Positions 32,640-41,896 of a stretch of 41,896 bases of DNA are shown here, piece by piece. Each line of letters starts with the position of its first letter. Positions within the stretch are counted from its first letter, which is position 1. The DNA is from Gnetum montanum (lineage: Eukaryota > Streptophyta > Gnetopsida > Gnetales > Gnetaceae): contig MNCI01008651.1 in assembly GCA_015680685.1 (NCBI GenBank), positions 1,467,151 to 1,509,046 on the forward strand. Direction: 5' to 3'. Below the pieces are notes generated by a model. That model searched no databases. It worked only from the letters and a program-made list of their open reading frames with translations, and was not told where the DNA came from. The position numbers and the translations under genes are program-made.

Positions 32640-33926
32640 CATGCAACGCAAATATCTTCTCTTCTCGAGGAAAGCATGCCAGAATGGTACGACAACATTA
32701 AGACTTACCTCCTACAGGGTGAGCTACCGCCTGAATTGACACGCACGCAGAAAGATGCAATCCGCAAGCGGGCTAGGCAATACGTCATCATAGGAGATAG
32801 TACTCTTTGTAGATGCTCTTTTGATGGCATGCTGCTTACTTGTGTCGACAAAAACCAAGCGCAACATATAGTCGGTGAAGTTCACAAGGGACTATGCAGA
32901 GGCCATGTAGCACCACGGGCTATGGCTCTAAAAATCCGTCTCTTAGGATACTACTGGCCACGCATGGAAAAGGATTGCCTCAAAAAGGTTAAAAATTGTG
33001 ACACGTGTCAGCGTCACACAAATCTCATACACGTGTCACCTACAGAGTTACATACAACTCAGATAACATGGCCATTTCAATGATGGGGACTGGACATCAT
33101 AGGTCCCATCACGCCAAAATCTTCCGCAGGTCATTGCTTCATAATTACCGCTACTGAGTATTTTACGAAGTGGGTAGAAGCTGTTCCTTTATGGAAGATC
33201 ACATCTCAACAGATTTGCCATTTTATCCTAGACAATATAGTAACCAGATTTGGTCTCCCGATGACTATCGTGACTGACAATGGACCGTAGTTTACTAGTA
33301 TGGAAACCAAATCCTTCTGTGATAGCCTTGGTATTAAACAATCGTTTTCCTCACCCTACTACCTGCAAGTGAATGGTCAAGCTGAAGCAACAAAAAAAGT
33401 CATCATCAATCTGCTCAAGAAAATGCTCGACAGCAACAAGTGACGGTGGCACAAAAAAATCCTCTATGTGCTATGGGCGTATCATACTACATGTAGGACG
33501 GCTACAGGTAGTACGCCCTATAGCCTAGTCTACGAGTCTGAAGCAGTGCTGCCTCTCAAGTTGCAAATTCCTTCTCTGCGAATGGTCCTCTCCACCATTA
33601 TAAATGAGGCTCAACACATCGAGTCTCAGATCACGGATTTGGATTTAGTGGAAGAGAAGCGAATACAGACGCTTGATACAATTGAAAAGTATTAAGACAA
33701 GCAGAGGAAAAAACATCGTCACAATCTTCAGCAGCGTCCGATCAAGAAGGGAGATTTAGTTCTCAAGGCCATTCGCAAACCAGTAGGAAAATTCTCTGCA
33801 AACTGGGAGGGCCCTTTCTTGGTGACTGATGCGTACAGCAATGGAGCATTCAAGTTAGCAAACGTCAATGGCAGTGAGTTACCGAATCCTGTAAATCATG
33901 TATATTTGAAGAGGTACTACATTTAG
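32640..33926 (+). pseudogene. Element C: integrase
   Basis: Frame 0, continuing from the RNase H. The zinc-binding module is H-K-G...H-V-A with C-D-T-C-Q-R-H (32,880-33,020). Core motifs are W-G-L-D-I-I-G-P, V-T-D-N-G-P and N-G-Q-A-E-A-T, so all three acidic residues of the DDE triad are kept. The C-terminal domain ends Y-L-K-R-Y-Y-I then TAG at 33,924. In-frame stops at 33,081, near 33,289, near 33,441 and near 33,694 inactivate it. Confidence 0.9.
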
Positions 33927-33963
33927 CAGCATCTCCAGTGTGAACATCAGGTATGGCCAGAAT

Positions 33964-34390
33964 CATCTGCTACAATGCTAAATTGGCAACCATCGTCCGC
34001 TACGACGCTAAACTGGCAAGTTGTAACCATCCGCTATGACGTAAAACTGGCAGTGTTGTATAGGTCCGCCAAGATGAAAAACTGGCATCTTTTGCACCCA
34101 TCCGCCATGACGCTAAACTGGCACCGGCTGTCCACTATGACATAAAACTGGCAAAGGTAAGCAACCGTCTGCTGAGACGTAAAACTAGCACAGATCTATC
34201 CTTGGGTCATGACATGAAACTAACATCCACAGCACGGTCTACTGAGACAATAAATCAGACACACCACCGTCTGCTACAACATAAAACTAGCACTTCTCGG
34301 TCCGCCTGGACTTTAAACTGGGACCATGGTCTGCTGAGACTTAAAATCAGCAACGACAGTCTACCAGGACTTAAAACTGGGACTTACAGG
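33964..34390 (+). repeat. Imperfect tandem array in element C 3' untranslated region
   Basis: About 13 units of 30-40 bases, each built around CCGCTATGACGTAAAACTGG. Unit length and sequence drift toward the right, where CTGAGACTTAAAA versions dominate. It lies 38 bases after the integrase stop. Confidence 0.85.
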
Positions 34391-35512
34391 CTTCCGCCGT
34401 CCAAATCAGGCGAGCGTGATCATCTCTATACAACTGCACGAAAAATGGGGTGGGATACTGGAACAGTCCCAGTGTCACTACCCCATCGACATCCTACTGA
34501 CCCCGCAGAGATGCCATCGCTGCGCCCACTGCAGCGGTGGTATGTCTGAGGGTTTAGTGTCACCGACTGGAGCCCCGAAGAAATCCTCGTCAACAACTAC
34601 CTCGGGGACCTTTGCTGATCATCGCTATCAGACGCTGGCTTCGCAAATTCACCTAGCTGGTTCTTTGTATAACCAGTTAGGTGCACTGTGTCTGATGCCT
34701 TTTGGCGGTGATATGCTGGGCCGAGCATCAAGATTGGAGGTTCTGGCCTCATGCTACAATTCCTCCTTCATGGCCCGATCGCTTTATCTCACCTCAAACG
34801 GTACTCGTTTTGACAACTTCGCCGGTTGTTCGCACGAGCAATGTTGTCCTCTGTTTTCTTCTGTGGTTGCAGGTTACTTGCTTCAAGGATGTCGTTCAAA
34901 GATGTGTTCATCTGAGTAGCAAAGTACAAACAGCATTTTGAGATGGCTGCTCAGGTTAGCCTGTCCACTTAGAAGTGAATCCCTCTTCCCCTTATAATCC
35001 TACCCTTGGCCCTTACTTCGCTTCATCCCCGCCATCTTCTTCCTGTATGCAAAAGCTACATACGCAAGCACCTATTTTTCGCACTCGCACTATAGTCAAG
35101 TCCATAAGCTGGCGCAACGCAGTTAAGTGTCATAGCAGAGATATCGTAGAAGTGATGCGCTATGCTCCTTCTACAAGCATTCCTGCTATAGTATGTAACA
35201 GAGAAATCTCAGACTAATGCATCATGCTCATCTGAAAGCATTCCTGTTGACATAAGTATGCGTACGTTTTTGTATGTTCAATGAGCATATTCTATACTTC
35301 CATCATCCTGACTCATTTGCGTCTTCCTCGAACCTGTTTCCTACTATACCATCCTATCTCCCATTCCCTCCATCTTTGCTCTTCCATGTTGACAGGGCAA
35401 CACTTGTATAACCATTGATGAATGCTGCTGGTGCTTTTACCAATCTGGTGTTTTGTATTTTTTGTCGACGTCTTTCGGGCAAGCCCTCTAACCGTCAACA
35501 AAGAGGTGCCAT
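34391..35512 (+). other. Element C: 3' non-coding region and polypurine tract
   Basis: No recognisable domain. A 167-codon open stretch (34,416-34,919) is rich in Ser, Cys and Leu with no known motif and is probably accidental. A weak polypurine tract (AACAAAGAGGTG) lies just before the LTR at 35,513. Confidence 0.5.
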
Positions 35513-36918
35513 TGAAACACCGTAAAAATTGTGAATCGGCCTCAGGCGACGATTCACAATTCAGGCAAGCGTACATATCAGAGTTCTAGAAGACAAAACA
35601 AGGCAAGATGGTGCTCGGCATCAAATCTCCTACTTCCTTACAGATCCCGGATTTTACTATGTTTTCTGTTTTTACGCTACATTACGCAATATTGCGTGAT
35701 GCTGCTTAGCGTAAAACGTGCGACAGATCGGCTCTTCTTTTTTACAGACTAATCATTTTACGCTATTTTTGCTACGTAGTGTACATCCACGTAATTTGTC
35801 ATCAATTTGGTCATTTTACGCTTCACTATGCTCCGCTGCGTAAATGAGAGTAAAATAGCTTCACGCATCATTCTCATGCTTTGTTACGCTCTGCCACGCA
35901 ACGCAGCGTAAACAAATATGATACAGCATAAAGCTGATCAAAGCAGTTATGCATTTTTTATCCACACCTGCAATACGCTGATGAGCGTATTGCGTGTAAT
36001 CATGAAGCAGCTTCGACAAAGCACAAACAACGTATGTTGCCATTTGACGCGACGAAGTTAGTTAGTCAAGTCAACATTATCTGGGAAATTCGGGACACAT
36101 GTCATCAGGGTTGTGTCTTTTTCGCAAGACGTCCCAGCCTATAAATACTCCAGTTGACAAAGATACGAAGGTCGGAAAATTGAAGAGGCAAGGGCATTTT
36201 CTAAGCATCTGAGCAGTTATCATCTCTGAGCATAAGCAAGAGACAGTCTTCAAGCATCGGCAGCAGGAGTGATCATTTTCTTTTGGCAAAAAAATATAGC
36301 TTCCTCATTGGGGATCTTTGGCAATACTAAGCAGAGCCTACCCAAAACAGAGGAGATAGATCAGAGATCCGGAGATCATCTAGTGAGGTTGACAAGATCT
36401 ATTAATCAGACGCAGTTGGTTGATAGGTGTTCGAGCTTGACCTTCCTTGTACTCCGCCTGTGATTTCCGAGGTAGACTAAGCTCCATTCTGCATCCTTTG
36501 TAAGAAATTTTTCCTTGTTATTTTGTGTATGTTTTGCACAAGGTAATCGGAATCTTCTTATTGTAACTTTGTGTACGAAATACTTAAACTTCTTCTTTGG
36601 GTCAAATTCTGGATCCTGAAATCACGTACCTCACTGAATTTGATTCGCATTTGCCGCGTTAACGTTATCATTGTTGTTGCAACTTTATCTACATAGTTTT
36701 CTCTCCTTTTACGATTTATCGAACCAAATCGCTCCACGAAATATTTATAATCTTAAACCGATTTTACTGATTTAGTAAGTCCCTGTCTGATCGACAAGAC
36801 CGTTCAGGGCACTGCGGATTTGTTTTTCCAGCATAGCCCTCGCACGGATCCGTGGTCAAGAATGTGTACACGGAATTTTGTTTGGCATTTTCCACTGCCG
36901 ACATTTTCCGTCGTTACA
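35513..36918 (+). repeat. Element C: 3' LTR
   Basis: 1406 bases, the partner of 20,092-21,542. TATAAAT at 36,140-36,146. It lacks the 45-base segment present in the 5' LTR. Confidence 0.93.
35970..35993. repeat. Perfect inverted repeat in C 3' LTR U3
   Basis: Same ten-base arms and GATG loop as at 20,593-20,616. Confidence 0.85.
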
Positions 36919-36923
36919 GGTAC
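36919..36923. other. Right target-site duplication of element C (GGTAC)
   Basis: Immediately follows the CA end of C's right LTR; see the left copy at 20,087. Confidence 0.8.
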
Positions 36924-38902
36924 CGGTGTTATTCGATGGGTTGTGGTGGAGTTCCACTTGGATAGTACGTTAACGGTTGGTGGAACTATCTTGGGTTACC
37001 TTGAGGATAAGGTAACCGTCTGTGTGTTTGACTTTGATTAAATTTTGGGTTGAATACATACACCCCAGACTCTTGTAGATGTGAGATGATTAGACAACAT
37101 CCCTTAGGATGGTCATATTGACAGATCTCACATCCACTATCATTATCTGTGTCTGAGTCCACAACCTCATCGAAGATAGTTATTTTCCCCTTACCCTTGT
37201 TATGTGCAGGGCCTGAATTTCTCTACTTTGTCTTATATTTGTCACTACTTCGTTCCTCCTTAGACTCCTCTACAAATTTTAGGATAGTTTCAAGTCTAGA
37301 GTCTAAGGAATCACACATGTGATCCACCTTAGCTGATACTTCGGTTGTTAGTTTTTGAATCGGCAAGGTTTTTCTGTTCATCAACTCTTCGATTGGTGAC
37401 TCATCCTCCTCATCACAAAATATCACTCCCTTCTTCCAAAGGGAGGGATCATGGTTGTATTCTTCCACACTCTCTCTTTTTCATAGCCCACCTTCTTCTT
37501 TTGCTACTTTCTCCAACAAGCGATGTATTTCATGGGCTCTAAGTTCTGATAGTCTCCCTTGGGCATAAGTCCCAAGGGTTCTCCTAGTCTCATGTCTTAG
37601 CCCATCTACGATATGGTGAAGTTGGTCTCGTTGTGCATATCCATGGCTTGGGCAACGATGTAACAATGCATAGTAGTGGCCCATGGCAGCATCCAAGGGT
37701 TCATGAGTACCTTGCTTCCATCCTTGTATCTGCTTACGCAAATTAGACACTCTGGAGTACGTTTGATACTTATTTTTGAAGACTTCTAACATCATACTCC
37801 ACCTCCTGATGGTTTCCGATTCTAAGGACCGGTACCAACTCTCTACTTTCTTAATGAGTGTCCTGGGAAACAAAAGTTTCTTCCACTCGTTCTCTATGTT
37901 TTGCAAGGCATAGGAATCATGGAGTGCCTGTAAATGATGTTGTGGATCAATGTTGTATCCCCCCTCAAACCGTGGGATATTGTTCATATCTAAACACTTG
38001 ATCCGACTGTTCTTTTGATGCCTTGTTGGAATTCTTACTGCCTCCATTATATCAAGCACACTTCGGGTTGCAAGTAGGGGCTCATCATTATCATCTCTTT
38101 CATGACACCTGTGATGTCTACATTGTTCCCTACTTTCCCTTTGTTCATGCCTTTGTCCTGTCTCTCAACTTTCTTGTTGAGGTTTCTTGTTTTTCCTACC
38201 TCTATCCTCACCGTTATGCTCTTTGTGGCTGTGCCCAGATGTGGAAGGAGAGGGTGAGTGATGGGATGAAGGAGAAGAAGAAGGAGAACCATCGCCATGA
38301 CGATGTTTCTTACCTTCTCTTTAGCTACTACGGCCCCGATCATGATGATGATCTAAGTGCTTGTCCTTGTCATGTGTTGTTGTTCCCTATGTGAATAGTT
38401 GGTGTTCATGGGGATCAGAACCAAGGTTGTGTATCGTGGAGTGTAAGTTCTGATACCCCACCTCCTCACTATCATTAGGAGGGGGAACATCATTTGCACT
38501 CAAGACGTGTGGGACCTCTTTTCCCTTCAACAGTGTATGTTGGCTTTCTTGCCTTGAGTCCCAAATACATTGTGCTGCTGTGGGATGATAATCCCTTGTA
38601 TCAAAGTCATTCATAACTTATTTAGCATAAATTTTTGTCATGCCTATTTGTGCAAGAGCACAAATAAGCATGTTAGGGATTGATCGATCGGGAGGTAACA
38701 CTATGTTACCTTGCAAGTCTCTCCATCGCAGCTATTCATCTTGATGGAGGATAAAGGTAAAGTCTGGAATATACTCATTTAAATGAGTATATACCACTCG
38801 GTATTGTTGAGGAGTTGGTTGATCTTGGTTATGTGTTTGATGTTGCCGACTGTCTCTAGTATTATCCCTAGGTGGTGAGTTTCTCTTGTGAGAAGAAGAC
38901 AT
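36919..38902 (-). pseudogene. Element B: Gag, N-terminal part (right of element C)
   Basis: Starts at ATG 38,902. It parallels A's gag throughout and is better preserved: an open run of about 190 codons (38,059-37,481) contains the capsid core (F-P-R-T-L-I-K-K-V-E-S-W-Y; H-R-C-P-S-H-G-Y). A charged segment follows (37,468-37,223) and then a C-E-I-C...H...C motif near 37,125. An amber codon at 38,732-38,734 is at the same place as A's amber at 10,567. Frame is shared across these pieces. The sequence stops at 36,919 where C is inserted and resumes at 20,086. Confidence 0.85.
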
Positions 38903-38969
38903 TGTTATTTAATTTGATGTGCTCGATGTAAGTGATTTCCTATGTTCTACTTAGTGCACAAACACTTAG

Positions 38970-38988
38970 TCCTCGGCAACGGTGCCTA
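38970..38988 (-). other. Element B: primer binding site, tRNA-Asp type
   Basis: Minus strand reads GGCACCGTTGCCGAGGA after the LTR end. This matches the tRNA-Asp site GGCGCCGTTGCCGGGGA apart from two G-to-A changes. Confidence 0.8.
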
Positions 38989-39775
38989 TGATGAGTGACA
39001 AGATACCCCTACACTCAACCATACGAATACGAGCGTAGCACATGTGATCTGGTCGAATTCCGCAGACTAAGTGCCTACATGTCTTATGGAACACTTAAGG
39101 TTAATTATTTGTTGTTTTCCCAGACTTACTTGTATTTGTCACGGTAGTATGGTTAAGTAAGTCTGAGGTATGTGATTTTTATATCTTTTCTGTTTTATCT
39201 CCTATGCTAACAAGGTGAAGGGTTGAGAAACTAATCACTAACTTTAACTAACTAAGTATAAATTAACCTAGCATCAACATCCATTCCCACTTACTATACA
39301 CACCTTGAATCAATGCAACCGCGGTTACCAAATGCTAGTCATTGCTGGGATCACCATGCATACCGCACATGCTCGAAGTAGTCATATTGAGGCACTTAAC
39401 TAGGAGAGAAGGGTTGAGAAAGATTTAACTAATAAATCATGTAAATGATAAACAATAAATAACATTAAATAAATTCCTAATTAGCCTATTCCATGCATTG
39501 CAAGGTTTATCCAAAAAGCTCATCTTTATTGTGATACACAAACTTGTGTTCAGGTACAATGTCTACTTGAATAAAGATCCGTTCACTTTGGGACTCCTAC
39601 TATGGGCACATCGAAAATATTCTATCTCTGGAGTGATCAATCTGCCAGATTTTGTCTACGGTCTAAGCCTAGGATGAGGAAACAAGGGAGAGCTGCCTCT
39701 TATTTATAGATATGGTGGCACACTACGATATCGTGGCTATCGCGATCATGGCCCATGCGATATCATGTCCCATCA
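38989..39775 (-). repeat. Element B: 5' LTR
   Basis: Partner of 16,056-16,877, with about one difference in ten over the first 200 bases by eye. TATA box (minus) at 39,701-39,708. Only two intact GATATC motifs remain in U3. The inner edge at 38,989 abuts the primer site. The two LTRs are clearly diverged, so insertion into A is old. Confidence 0.9.
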
Positions 39776-39780
39776 ATGCT
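39776..39780. other. Right target-site duplication of element B (ATGCT)
   Basis: Identical to 16,051-16,055. Five bases is the usual length for Ty3/gypsy integration. Confidence 0.92.
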
Positions 39781-40216
39781 CTTTGGGCATACAACATGGA
39801 AACTCCCTATAGGCTATTATCCCTACGAGTTAGTGTATGAAAAACTTCCAATGCTCCCTATCCAAACTGAGCTCTGTACACTAGCCACAGCATGTGACCT
39901 CAACCTTGATCTTGATCTAGCACAAAAACAAAGGTTGATGACTCTTAACTTGCTAGATGAGAACCGACTAGCTGCCCTACCATCTAATGAGTTGCACAAG
40001 GCATTTAATAAACAATGTCATGACCTGAAAATTAGGAGAGTTAAGTATCATCTAGGAGATAAGGTTCTCTACTGGAACCCCACACATGTATCACAACATA
40101 CCAAATTTCAAACACTGTGGGAAGGATCTTACATTATCTATGCAACTTTTCCTTCAGGAGCCATGATCATATATAAACCTAAGAGCCCAGATAAGAGACT
40201 GTTAGTTAACATGTAA
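39776..40216 (+). pseudogene. Element A: integrase, C-terminal part after insertion B
   Basis: It picks up where 16,055 stops: the codons for A-L-W-A-Y continue across the duplicated target ATGCT. The blocks Y-E-L-V-Y-E-K, then R-R-V-K-Y-H-L-G-D-K-V-L-Y-W, then L-W-E-G-S-Y-I-I and L-L-V-N-M* form the normal Athila integrase C-terminus. This segment is open over about 140 codons, unlike the rest of A. An apparent start upstream of 39,776 lies within B's LTR and is not biological. Confidence 0.85.
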
Positions 40217-41750
40217 CAAAAAACACCTTTCCATGAGTTTAGGACAGCCAGAACATATGCTACCTCTGTAGGTGGGCAACCTTGCTCATTATTTTAGATC
40301 TCCTCTTTCCAACTCAGTCATAGGGGAGATGGCCACCTCTACTAATCATTGAAGGCCCTCAGTTCCTTTTAAATTTTTTTTACACATGTTTGTTTTACAC
40401 ATTTTTGTTTTACACATTTTTTTTTGCACATTTCTTTAACCCTTTTTGTTTTTTTTTACAACATTGTTTATATTTTTACCATTTCTTTGTGTAATTACTT
40501 TATTTTGTTTTGTTCATCACCCAATAAGTGTTCATGATGGTGGTATGAATAATATCATATTGATTGCTAATGTTTAAATTTTACCTTTGAAGTATGATGT
40601 TGATATTAAGGTATGGTTCTTTCGATTAAACATGCAATGAGTCGACATCGTTCATACATCCATAAAATCCTATGGTCTCCCTTGGCTTGGAACTATACGG
40701 CCCCTTTCTCTAATAAAACTATTAATGAATTGGTGGCTGGATATTTCTCAAACTAAGGAAGGACTCAAAGGATGAAAAGGGTGTGACTTCAAGGGGATTT
40801 GATGTAGTTGTGCTAGCTATTCTCTTGAGTTCTTGGATGCTTTTTCCTTGGGTTTTCTGCCATTCTATCCATTCATCAAATCACCAGAAGCTAAGTACAT
40901 AAAAATAAGTCTTTGCATGGTGTGGTTCTCACACAATAAAAAAAAATGAGAATTCAAAGCATACCCCTTAGACACAATAATAAACTTGGCATACATGCAC
41001 TAGTTATGGCACTAGAAAGACATGTTACCCATGCCTGAAGGTTCCCTCTAACTAAGGCCTTTCTCGCTTCCTAGTTCTCCATCTCGTTCTCCTCGGAATG
41101 GTGGTGACTTTTTGTAAGAGGTATTCATGTTGCTTCAAGTGGATAGGTTGGTCAAATGTGTTGATGCGAGGTCAATAAATGTGGTTTGTAGAGCCTGGAT
41201 TTGGAATGAGTTCTACTTGGCCAAATTAATCATACAACACACACAAGGGACTTTATGCAACCTTCTTCTTAGGTTTCCATTCCATTCTCTCCTCTCCACC
41301 TTTCTTTTTCATTTTTCACCTTATTGCCAATATTATCATTAGTTTTTATCTTGGTTGATGCATTTTTTTCCTTGGTAATTTCTTATGGGGAAGTTTTTAA
41401 CTCTTGCTTCCAATTGACATTCCTAGAGCCTACGGAATCTTTGGTTTATGGATCTGTTAGGGCTTCCTTTTTGGTTTATGGACCCACTGGCATTCCTTTT
41501 TGGTGCATTTGTTAACTTCTTTTCCTTAAACATTTCCTGCAATCAACAATTTTTTGTTTCATCCCCATCCATGACATCTATTTTATTGGCATTGTCATTG
41601 TTACTTTTTCTTCACCTTTCTTATTCCTTATCTTTTTTCATCCTATCGCTATCGGAGGTTCGCTCTTAGTCATGGGGGCCCAAGCACAAATTTTTCAATT
41701 TTTCCTAACCCCTACTTAGGTAGCCACCAATGTTAAAACTCCAGAATTAG
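40217..41750 (+). other. Element A: 3' non-coding region
   Basis: Homologous to B's 3' region (18,840-17,300, minus strand). It includes the GGGGAGATGGCCACC motif near 40,327, a short TTTTACACATTTTTG-type array (40,378-40,480), and scattered matching blocks to about 41,700. Athila elements often carry an envelope-like frame here. I see no transmembrane protein or continuous frame, only short hydrophobic fragments shared loosely with B. The match to B ends about 400 bases before B's polypurine tract equivalent, where LTR E starts. Confidence 0.6.
40378..40480 (+). repeat. Short tandem array in element A 3' region
   Basis: About five imperfect copies of a 15-16 base unit TTTTACACATTTTTG. The same array, longer, is at 18,550-18,765 in element B. 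Confidence 0.7.
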
Positions 41751-41896
41751 TGATGAGACGCGGTTTTCACTAGACCGCGATATCGCGTACGCGATATCGC
41801 GTCTTCTCCTGCGATATCGCGTACGCGATATCGCGTCGCGCCGCCATTTCTATAAATAAGAGGCGGCACTCCCTTCATTTCCCAATCCTGGCTAGT
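41751..41896 (+). repeat. LTR E: start of another A/B-family LTR (cut by window edge)
   Basis: TGATGAGACGCGG..., four GATATC-centred palindromes (41,776-41,835), and TATAAATAAGAGGC at 41,851. It matches B's U3-R layout more closely than A's 5' LTR. CpG sites in the palindromes are intact, unlike in A. No polypurine tract precedes it, so it is probably the 5' LTR of another plus-strand element, or a solo LTR, inserted in A's 3' region. Confidence 0.75.
41776..41835. promoter_or_regulatory. CGCGATATCGCG palindrome cluster upstream of a TATA box
   Basis: Four copies at 41,776-41,787, 41,790-41,801, 41,811-41,821 and 41,824-41,835. They form two pairs, each joined by TA; a pair is itself a palindrome of 24-26 bases. 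The last copy ends 15 bases before TATAAATA. Confidence 0.75.

Larger units (their letters stand above)
20092..36918 (+). mobile_element. Element C: Tat-lineage Ty3/gypsy retrotransposon with an antisense accessory gene
   Basis: 16.8 kb, in order: 5' LTR, primer site, gag, protease, about 5 kb carrying a spliced gene on the opposite strand, RT, gypsy RNase H, archaeal-like RNase H, integrase, tandem array, 3' LTR. Dual RNase H, the C-D-Y-H...C-G-H-D-T-D-Y-C Gag motif and the RT wording place it in the Tat lineage. gag-pro and RT share frame 1. Stops and a few frameshifts make it inactive. By eye its LTRs differ at roughly 8 percent of sites in the first 320 bases and less further in, so it is not recent. 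Confidence 0.92.
16056..39775 (-). mobile_element. Element B: pol-deleted (non-autonomous) Athila-family element, split by element C
   Basis: Two LTRs in the same orientation bound the insert; the primer site lies next to the right LTR, so the element reads leftward. Without C and its extra target copy, B is about 6.9 kb. It keeps gag and protease but has nothing between protease and the 3' non-coding region. Compared with A, about 2.8 kb comprising RT, RNase H and integrase is missing, with the junction near 18,845. This is the layout of gag-only non-autonomous LTR elements mobilised by enzymes of an autonomous relative. B sits inside the integrase of exactly such a relative. Confidence 0.88.
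9432..41750 (+). mobile_element. Element A: Athila-like Ty3/gypsy retrotransposon, split by element B
   Basis: Order on the plus strand: 5' LTR (9432-10,264), tRNA-Asp-type primer site, gag, protease, RT, RNase H and integrase up to 16,055. After element B, the integrase C-terminus resumes at 39,776 and is followed by a 3' non-coding region. RT and integrase wording (F-M-D-D-F-S, G-I-D-F-M-G-P) and the primer site fit the Athila lineage. The reading frame is constant (frame 2) from about 11.5 to 15.8 kb but holds many stops, so the copy is dead. A polypurine tract and own 3' LTR are not seen before LTR E begins at 41,751; A may continue beyond the window. Confidence 0.85.

Noticed and set aside
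34416-34919. 167-codon open frame in C's 3' region
   Set aside because: No known motif, no neighbours in frame, located after integrase and the tandem array; length is compatible with chance in GC-moderate sequence.
38047-38343. 98-codon minus-strand frame in B's gag region
   Set aside because: It is out of frame with the flanking gag pieces; the in-frame reading matches A's His/Ser-rich gag segment.
39755-39775. Start codon upstream of the integrase C-terminal frame
   Set aside because: The ATG lies in B's LTR; the frame is A's integrase continuing from 16,055.
40217-41750. An envelope-like gene in the A/B 3' region
   Set aside because: Athila relatives can carry one, but no continuous frame, signal peptide or membrane segment conserved between A and B could be read.
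41751-41896. E as A's own 3' LTR
   Set aside because: No polypurine tract precedes it and its U3 differs strongly from A's 5' LTR; not fully excluded because the window ends inside it.
1-41896. CRISPR arrays, bacterial operons, tRNA or rRNA genes
   Set aside because: None seen; the short repeats are tandem arrays or palindromes of plant retroelements.

Overview
The window is intergenic plant DNA built almost entirely of Ty3/gypsy LTR retrotransposons. The Athila-type and Tat-type reverse transcriptases, the second (archaeal-like) RNase H domains, and the tRNA-Asp-type primer site all point to a seed plant with a repeat-rich genome. The species cannot be read from the sequence. No intact host gene, rRNA, tRNA or CRISPR array was recognised.

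Layout. (1) 1-5.8 kb: the 5' part of element D on the minus strand (LTR, primer site, gag, protease, archaeal-like RNase H, then RT and the start of a second RNase H cut by the window edge). (2) 5.8-9.4 kb: relics, with a gene-like CT-rich tract at 6.1-6.8 kb, a polypurine-tract-like remnant at 7.04 kb and a degraded minus-strand coiled-coil coding region. (3) 9.4-16.06 kb plus 39.78-41.75 kb: Athila-like element A on the plus strand, split inside its integrase. (4) Element B (16,056-39,775, minus strand) is the insert that splits A. It has two LTRs, a tRNA-Asp primer site, a 5-bp target duplication ATGCT, and gag and protease, but no RT, RNase H or integrase. (5) Element C (20,092-36,918, plus strand) is a large Tat-lineage element inserted into B's gag-pro region, with target duplication GGTAC (one copy now GGTAT). 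(6) 41,751 to the end: the start of another LTR (E) of the A/B family. The order of insertion is therefore A, then B, then C.

The most striking content is inside C. Between its protease and its reverse transcriptase lies about 5 kb containing a minus-strand gene of eight exons (30,043 to 26,017). Its GT-AG introns join in phase at six of seven junctions, giving a frame of roughly 1,075 codons. Because it runs antisense to the element's genomic RNA, its introns would survive retrotransposition. The product is not recognised with confidence; it has a charged coiled-coil segment and an acidic C-terminal tail.

Other points of interest: a GATATC-centred palindrome repeated just upstream of the TATA box in LTRs of A, B and E; tandem arrays in the 3' untranslated regions of A, B and C; a shared amber codon at the same gag position in A and B; and the RNase H-before-RT order in D. 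All the elements carry in-frame stops and appear inactive, with many stops explained by C-to-T or G-to-A change.
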